A DNA stretch of 64,000 bases, from the NCBI RefSeq assembly GCF_019320115.1, contig NC_089581.1, positions 72,337,155-72,401,154 on the forward strand, written 5' to 3'. The notes under the pieces were generated by a model that had not been told where the DNA came from, ran no database searches, and saw only the letters and a list, made by a program, of their open reading frames with translations. The stretch is from Miscanthus floridulus (taxonomy: Eukaryota; Streptophyta; Magnoliopsida; Poales; Poaceae). Shown piece after piece: positions 56,701 to 64,000 of the stretch (its first letter is position 1; each line of letters begins with the position of its first letter). The translations under genes and the position numbers were made by a program.

Positions 56701-59700
56701 TTGAGGATGTGACAGGCCATCTGTGAGTGGTGGACGAGCGCTTGGAGCAGGCGACAGCAATGAAGGACAGCAGCAAATTGCTACTGACGGAACAAGAGTG
56801 GGCTGCTCAGAGGAACTTCGGAAAGGCAGCCTCCTCCAGCAGTGGTGGCAATGGCAAGCGCCGCGGCAAGGCTTCTTCGGAGAAGAAGAAGCAGGTCGAC
56901 CCCAACGCCTATTGGCGTTGTGGGAAGATGAGCCATTGGGCACGAGAATGCCCAAATTACAAGCAGGAGAAGAAGGCTGAGGCTCATCTAGCGCAAGCTA
57001 ATGATGAGGATGAGACCACTATCCTGATGGCAATGTTCTGTGCACTACACGACATTGAGGCCAAGGAGAGGGAAGAGGCGACAATAGTGGAAGGACCTGG
57101 GAGGGCCCTGAAGTTTGTCAACCTCGATGAACCACGTGCCCAAGTCCACCTTGAACGTGTGGGCGCCAACTAGGAGCAACGGTGGTATTTGGACTCTGGT
57201 GTCAGCAACCACATGACAGGCTCCAAGGCATCCTTCTCCGAGCTCGACGATGATGTTACCAATACGATAAAGTTTGGTGATGGCTCAAGGGTGGCTATCC
57301 AAGGGCGCGGCACCATCATCTTTAGGTGCTAGAACAGGGATCACCGCATGCTAACGGATGTATATTACATCCCGCAGCTACGTTCCAGCATCATCAGCAT
57401 TGGTCAGTTGGATGAGTGCGGTAGTGATGTACTGATCAAGGATAGAGTCCTTAGGATCAGGGACTAGGAGCAGCGACTTCTTGCCAAGGTGAAGAGGTCC
57501 CTAAACTGGTTGTACCTACTCGACCTGAAGGTAGAGTAGCCGGTGTGCCTAGCGGCAAGGCACTCTGAGGAACTGCGGATGTGGCATGCCCGGTTCAGAC
57601 ATCTTAGCTTCGATGCGCTTGGTCGGCTAGAGAAGATGGTATGAGGGCTACCCCACATCAAGCACGGAGGTGAGCTATGTGATAGCTGCTAGGACGAGAA
57701 GCAGAGGAGGCTACCATTCCCAAAGGCGGCCAAGTATCGCATGAAGGACACTCTCGAGCTCATCCATGGAAACCTATGCGGTTCCGATCACGTCTGCTAC
57801 AAACGGTGGTCGGTGATACTTCCTCCTGCTCATGGATGATTGTAGTCGCTACATGTGGCTACAACTCCTGACGAGCAAGGATGAAGCGGTGGCGGCAATC
57901 AAGAAGTTCAAGATGTGCGTGGAGGCCAACAGCGGCAAGAAGCTCTACGTGCTGAGGACTGATCGCGGTGGTAAATTCACTTCGGTGGAGTTTGCTGCAT
58001 ACTGCATGGATCAGGGTGTGGGGCGACACCACACTACGTCATACTCGCCATAATAGAATGGCATGGTGGAGAGGCAGAACCAGATGGTGGTCGGCATGGC
58101 TCAATCCATGATGAAGGCCAAAGGCATGCCGGCAAGGTTCTGGGGTGAGGCGGTGACCATAGCGGTGTCCATCCTCAACCGTGCTCTGACCAAGGCCCTG
58201 ATGAGCAAGATGTTGTTCGAAGCTTGGTATGGGCGCAAGCTGAGCGTGTCCTTCCTCTGGACATTTGGCTGCATCAGCCACGTCAGGAAGACGAAGCCAA
58301 ACCTCACCAAGCTGGAGGATAGGAGCACACCGATGGTGTTCCTAGGCTACGCAGAGGGTGCCAAGGCGTATCGGCTCTATGACCCACACGGAGACAAGGT
58401 GCTTGTCTCGTGCAACATTGTATTCGATGAGAAGGCAGCTTTGGACTAGAGCAGTCCAAGCATGGGGGAAGCTGGCGGCTTCACTAGCACCTTTGTCGTC
58501 GAGCACCTGGTCATCCACGACGGTGGAGACGCTGGGGAAGAGGTGTCGAGCACTCTAGGAGGGGTGCCAAGCACTCCAGCGGTAGAGCCAAGCACTTTGG
58601 GAGGGATGCCAAGCACTACGGGAGGAGTGTCGAGCACTCCTGGAGGGATGCCAAGCATGCCAAGAGTGGCGCCGAGAGGTTCTACAGTGGTGGCAACCAC
58701 TCTAGGACAGGTGTCAAGCACTCCCATGGCAAAGCCAAGAGGTCCTACAGTGGTACCGACCACTCCAAGACTGAGGCTGAATGCTCCTACAGTGGTGCCG
58801 AGCACTGCAGGAGTAGTGACGAGCTATCCAGAAGTAGTGCCAAGCACTACAACTAGGGTGCTGAGCACTCTAGGTGTTGTGCCGAGCACTCTGGTGGAAC
58901 AGGGAACTCCATCAACACCGATCGAGTTCGCCTCACCTCTAAGTGACATCACTGAGTTTGTGGATGCCTTCTACGAAGGAGAGGAGGTGCGGTTTCGCAG
59001 GCTGGACGACATCGTCGGCGGCACAGGGCCCTCAGGACTAGCTAGCCGGCTGCTCAATGACACAAAGTTGCTTCTCATCAGTGTAGAAGAACCACCCATG
59101 TTTGCTCTAGCCGAGCAGGATGGAAACTGGTGATGGGCGATGCTGGAGAAGATGAAGGCGATCGAGGAAAATGAGACATGGCAACTCATCGATCCACCTC
59201 CAGGATGTCGTCCGATCAGCCTGAAGTGGGTGTACAAGGTCAAGCGGGATGAGTTCGGCGCCATTATCAAGCACAAGGAGCGCCTCGTCGCCTGAGGCTT
59301 TGTTCAGCGCGAGGGCATAGACTTCGAGGAGGTCTTTGCGCCAGTAGCGCGCATAGAGTCAGTCCATTTGCTACTAGCTTTGGCAGAAGCAAAAGACTGG
59401 TGTGTCCATCACTTGGACGTTAAATCGACCTTCCTCAACAGCGAGCTGGCGGAGACGGTCTTCGTCAGGCAACCTCCAGGTTTCGCCGTCAAGGGAGAGG
59501 AGCACAGGGTGCTCCGACTACGCAAGGTGCTCTATGGGCTATGGTAGGCCCCACGAGCATGGAACGCCAAGCTTGACGCCATGCTGGGTAAGCTTTGGTT
59601 TCAACGGTGCACAACTGAGCACGCGCTCTACACACGGCGATGGAGGAAGGAGGAGCTCGTCGTTGGCATGTATGTGGATGACTTGATCGTCACCGGCGCG

Positions 59701-60620
59701 CGCACGGAGGACACAATGGCTTCAAGTGCGAGATGGCGGCTTGTTTTCGAATGAGCGATCTCAGCGCACTCTCCTACTACCTCAGCATGGAGGTGAGACA
59801 GGGGAAGGAGGAACTCACGCTCAGTCAGAGCGCGTATACCTCCAAGCTATTGGAGAGGAGTGGCATGGCTGAGTGCAAGCCATGCGTGACTCCGATGGAG
59901 GAGCGGCTGAAGCTGACAAAGGCCAGCACCGTGGCGAAGGTGGATGCAACACTCTACCAGAGCATCATCGACGGTCTGCGCTACCTAGTCCACACGAGGC
60001 CGGACATTGCGTTCGTTGTGGGCTACCTCATTCGCTTCATGAATGATCCCAGAGAGGATCACTGGGCTACAGAGAAGCGGCTACTGCACTACGTCAAGGA
60101 GACGGTGGATCAAGGGATCATCTTTCCCAAGACCGGCGGGAGTAGACTGTAGCTCACTATGTTCAGCGATGCAGACATGGTAGGGGACATCGACGGACGA
60201 CGGAGCACCTCTGCGGGTCAGTTCTAACTTCATGGTTGTCGCTGAAACAGAAGGTGGTGGCGCTATCTACGTGCGAGGCAGAGTACGTAGCGGCGGCCAT
60301 AGCGGTGTGCCAAGTTGTGTGGCTGCGCTAGTTGCTGGGTGAGCTGACCAGTGTGGAAGCTCATCCACCAGCACTGATGGTGGACAACCAGCCCGCCATT
60401 ATTCTCATGAAGAATCTGGTTCTGCATGACCGGAGTAAACACATCGACATGAAGTTCCACTTCCTTAGGGACTGTGTCGATAGAGGGCAGATAGTCATCG
60501 AGTTCGTCAAAACTGGTCGGCAAATCGCGGACATCCTCACTAAGCCGCTCGGACGTCTTCGACTCACGGAGCTGAAGGAGATGATCGGCACGGAGGGGGT
60601 ACAAGGGTTAGCAGTAGAAT
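56701..60620 (+). pseudogene. Copia gag-pol relic, related to the intron-6 copy but with the integrase core
   Basis: Begins inside gag (IEDVTGHL), then a knuckle region (RCGKMSHWAREC), a protease-proximal HMTGSKASF, a pre-integrase WHARFRHLSFDALG, the integrase core (MDDCSRYMWLQL 57832, RTDRGGKF, GMVERQNQMVVG), a repetitive Ser/Thr-Pro linker, RT (WVYKVKRDEFG 59226, YVDDLIVTG 59671) and RNase H (NQPAIILMKNLVLHDRSKHI 60385, ADILTKPL). Stops or shifts occur near 56724, 57171, 57330, 57466, 57537, 57643, 57690, 58051, 58447, 59132, 59295, 59547, 59720, 60150, 60226 and 60329. It is far more decayed than the other Copia copies. The first Cys of the zinc knuckle is Tyr, as in the intron-6 relative. 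Confidence 0.9.
58549..58890 (+). repeat. Degenerate 27-30 bp minisatellite in the Copia IN-RT linker
   Basis: The short phrases gccaagcactc, gtgtcgagcactc and gtgccgagcact recur about a dozen times, coding for S/P-S-T-x-G-G-V/M-like units between integrase and RT. The intron-6 relative has lost this stretch in its deletion. Confidence 0.75.
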
Positions 60621-60631
60621 TAGAGAAAGAT

Positions 60632-61056
60632 TGTTAGATAATCTACTGCTGCCTTGTGTGAATACAATAAGGAAAGGCGGCGGCTCACCTGCAGCACTGT
60701 AGCCACATGCAGAGGCCGACGCAGAGTCAACCCTGTATGTTATCTAGTTACTGTTACAGCATGTGTGCTGTACTAGGATTAGATAGATAAAGTTGTATAA
60801 ATAGACTACCACGGCAACTCAGTAAAGAGAGTTCAGATTTGTCATCTCTTATACAGGGCTTCGTCCAACGCTGGTGTCTTGTACTATGTGTATACTCTGT
60901 TCTCCCTCTTCTTCAACCTCTAGCCATAGTGTGTGGGGACGGACAACACTTGTTCATAGTCGACTTAGCTAGTAGGCGCTCGGCAACACTAACAAGTGCT
61001 CGACAACACTGGTGAGTGATTCACTCACCTGAGCCGATGATCCTGTGGACTAACAA
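60632..61056 (+). repeat. 3' LTR of the second Copia element
   Basis: Starts TGTTAGATAATC and ends GGACTAACA (425 bp). It contains a TATA box TATAAATA (60796-60803) and an A/G-rich tract just upstream. The 5' LTR is not in the assembled sequence. The right flank is LINE sequence, so the element landed in a LINE. Confidence 0.8.
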
Positions 61057-63932
61057 ACTCCCCCTCATGATCATGAATTATAAAGCCCCAACTACCTTGC
61101 AAGGTCTCCGAGATAAAGGAACCATCCGCATTAATCTTCAGCTGATCTGGTGGTGGCGCACACCATCTAGGCATGGACAGGTTCGAACTGGCCGGCTGCT
61201 GCTGCTCCTTTCTGCCCAGATCGCCAATGAGCTGCATCACTACAGCTGCTACTTCCTCCCCCGTCAGTCCCTTCTCTCCTTTATTTATTTTATTTCTCAC
61301 ACTCCATTTCCAGAGCAAAAGCAAAGTCTTGATGCAGACATCCTCCTCATCTGAAGCACTTCTGTAATCACCTCCCAGGCTGATTGTTTCGTTAACAACA
61401 CTTGACAGACTGGTTCAAGCGAAAGACTGGACCAGCAGCGCCCGACCAATTTACATTTGAGGAAGCAACGTCCCCCATCCTCATCTTGACGATTACATAC
61501 AGGACATCTTGTATCGATCGAGTAGTATCCCCCGACGACGGATGTTCATCTTCAGAGCCAGGCTATTATGCGCCAGGAGCCATGTGAATTGTTTCACCTT
61601 TGGCGGGCATTGGAGTCTCCAGATCTTACGCTAGATCGCCCCATTCTCCTTTTCTCCCTGCCACAGCTGCTAGTCTCGCCAGCCTGACGGACCTTCGCCC
61701 GGTGTTTTGCATCATCAAGCATATGGTAAGCACTCTTAACCGAGAACTGGCCCCTACGATCAAAATGCCAAGCGAAAGCATCTTCGTGTCCTGGACTTGT
61801 AGGGGTTGCCAGGATGTGCCGCACATCTTCAGTCCAAAAAATATCACGTACCATCTCTTCATCCCATGTGCCCGATTCCGGATGCAGTAGCTCCGCAACT
61901 TTTGTCACCAACGTGGCCTTCTAGAGACTCCATTGTGTATCCATGGATCCTCCCAGATTTTGATTTGAGATCCATCTCCTACTCGCCATATTAGTCCCTC
62001 TTGCAGCGCTTGGAGGCCTCTCACAATGCTGCGCCAAGAATAGGATATGCCCGGCCCTTCCCTGGCTTGCAACAAGGATATGTTGGTACAGTACTTCGCC
62101 GTCAACAACTGCGCACACAAGGAGTCCGGGTTCTGTAGAATCCTCCATCCTTGACGTGCCAACATAGCTAAATTGAACAAATGCAGATCTCTGTATCCCA
62201 GCCCGCCTTCCTCTTTCCTTCTGCACATTTCCTCCCAAGAAACCCAATGCATCTTGTTTTCTTTGTCTTGCTGTGCCCACCAATATCGACAAACCATTTT
62301 ACTCATCTCATCACATAAAGATTTTGTCAAGTCAAAGCAGGACATAGCGTAGGAAGGAATTGTTTGCGCCACTGCTTTTGTCAAGGTTTCCTTGCCTGCT
62401 TTTGATAACAATTTCTCCTTCCACCCCTGAATGCGTTTCCATAGCCTCTCCTTTAGATATGCAAATAAGCTTGCCTTAGATCTCCACATATAGGTTGGCA
62501 AACCCAAATATCTCGCATTCAAAGACTCCTGCGTGAGCTCCATAATTTGCATAAACTTTCTTTTATCCTGGGATTTTGTGTTCTTGCTAAATACGATGGA
62601 TGATTTGTCCTTGTTAATTTTCTGCCCCGAGCATGTCTCATAAATTTGTAGCACTTGTCGCAAATGGGCTGTGTTCTCTTCATTTGCTTGCAGGAGAATC
62701 AGCGAGTCATCAGCGAACAAAAGATGAGTGATGCTTGGGGCTCCAGCACATATAGTCACCCCTTGTATACTTCCTCCTCAGCGGCGCTGATCAAGCCAGA
62801 AAAACCTTCAGCACACAACAAGAAGAGGTATGGGGAAAGTGGGTCCCCCTGTCGTAGCCCCCGGATGCTATAATTATATTTGCTCTGTTAAACTCCCATT
62901 AACCTTTATACGGTATGTAACCGTTGAGATGCATTAATTAGGCTGATCCATCTTTCATGGAACCCCATCTTTCTCATTATCTTTCCATGAACGACCATTC
63001 CACTCGATCGTATGCCTTGCTCATATCAAGCTTGAGCGCCACATAACCATCAACTCCACTCCTTTTATTCTGCATGAAATGATTCATCTCATAGGCAATG
63101 AGCACGTTGTAAGTAATCAGACTGGCACAAAAGCACTCTGATTTTGAGAGATAATCTCTGGCAATATAATCTTCATGCCATTTGCAAGAACGTCGAAGCA
63201 ATTTTGTATACCACGTTGCATAGGCTAATCGGACGAAGGTCCTTGAGTTTCTTCGGTAATTGCACTTTAGGGATAAGCACCACCACTGTGTCATTCCATG
63301 AATCTGGCATCAGCCCCCCTCTCAGAAAATTCCTCACTTCTCTGATAACATCATCTCCTATTGTCTCCCAAAAGGATTTATAGAAAATAGCGGGCATCCC
63401 GTCATCACCTGGTGCCTTCAGGTTGCCAATACTATCCAGTCCTTGTTTAATTTCTTCATCCGAAAACTCCTTCAACAATATATCATTCATCTCGGGCGTG
63501 ACACGAGCATCAATACAACGCAGCAGCTCATCTGTGTCGCCACCTGCATGTGAAGTAAACAAGTCACGGTAAAAATCAGTCACCGCCCCCAACAAACCTC
63601 CATCCTCCTCCATTACACGCCCGTCATCCAAAACTATTCTCCGGATTCTGCTTCTACGCTTCCTCTCAATGGCATATTGGTGGAAAAAATTTGTGTTTCT
63701 ATCCCCCTTGTCCACCCAATGTACTTTCGCCCGCTGTCTCCAATACAAATTTCTCTGCTCCTCCAACCTTTCTAACTTAAATTTCAGCAGCTCGCTAGAT
63801 TTCCCTCAATGGCCCCCCGACGCTTACGAGCTCTCTTTATTCTCTTCTCTAGGTCGCCCAGAATATTTCTACTCCAATCTTGAAGACCAAGAGCTACACC
63901 TTGCAGGGCATCCCACACCTTACCCCCACCCC

Positions 63933-63967
<35 letters not shown>

Positions 63968-64000
63968 CCTCCATCGACAATTTCCAAGAATTATTTACAA
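61057..64000 (-). pseudogene. L1-type LINE with RT and RNase H, broken, 5' end outside window
   Basis: Read from the right edge on the minus strand: a linker with a Gly run (63930-63970), the pre-RT region (EEQRNLYWRQRAKVHWVDKG, near 63700-63766), RT core motifs (LKAPGDDGMPAIFYKSFW, KLDMSKAYDRVEW near 63000, LLFADDSLILLQ near 62710), the thumb/zinc region (GLPTYMWRSK; YWWAQQDKENKMHW), the zf-RVT segment (GQFSVKSAYHML, near 61760) and an RNase H start (LKINADGSF, GSWGFIIHDHEG, 61075-61140). The added RNase H marks plant L1 families. Several stops and frameshifts separate these blocks (near 61330, 61590, 61905, 62765, 63170). RNase H is cut at 61057 by the Copia LTR. Confidence 0.92.
63934..63964. 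repeat. Poly-C run (about 31 C)
   Basis: An uninterrupted C homopolymer inside the LINE coding region, coding for Gly on the minus strand. Length is probably not reliable in the assembly. Confidence 0.9.

Overview
The window is plant nuclear DNA, almost certainly from a grass (Poaceae, probably a panicoid). The evidence is GC-rich 5' exons, many short introns, grass-type MITEs (Stowaway, Tourist and hAT-like), a tRNA-derived SINE, a Helitron, large Ty3 and Copia retrotransposons, and a 100-base N gap typical of a draft chromosome assembly. Species cannot be fixed from sequence alone.

Three host loci stand out. (1) A complete 11-exon gene for a protein phosphatase 2A catalytic subunit (+, 3918-27813, 315 aa). 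Introns 4 and 6 have each grown to about 9-10 kb by transposon insertion. (2) A SET-domain protein resembling Arabidopsis ATXR4/SDG38 (-, 30613-38640). It is broken by a Copia element inside a coding exon, a frameshift in its last exon and the lack of a visible in-frame start; one of its introns looks U12-type. (3) A complete 9-exon IQM-type calmodulin-binding protein gene (+, 45180-48051, 659 aa). A PIF/Harbinger transposase gene (-, 1-1043) enters from the left edge.

Layout of mobile DNA. PP2A intron 1 holds a MITE relic and intron 2 a 924-bp hAT-like MITE. Intron 4 holds two Ty3 elements (6827-9811, which has lost most of pol; 10214-15717, with broken gag-pol), each with a 5-bp target duplication. 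Intron 6 holds a four-level nest: a Tourist-like MITE split by a 4.5-kb Helitron (carrying RopGAP and glycolipid-transfer-protein gene fragments) and by a 4.3-kb Copia element, whose own 5' LTR carries a SINE. Between loci lie a SINE, a poly-A retroposon, more MITEs and a 1.57-kb solo LTR (40914-42483).

The right third (49.1-64 kb) is retrotransposon on retrotransposon. A Ty3 element with a 3.9-kb LTR (49098-55815) carries, ahead of gag, an extra reading frame whose first residues copy the histone H3 tail. Its gag is cut by a TRIM-like element on the minus strand, which runs into the N gap. Beyond the gap is a Copia relative of the intron-6 copy, ending in an LTR inserted in the RNase H region of a minus-strand L1-type LINE that leaves the window.

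The most unusual observations are the H3-tail-like retrotransposon reading frame, the gene-fragment Helitron inside the nested insertion, and the exon-level destruction of the ATXR4-like gene.
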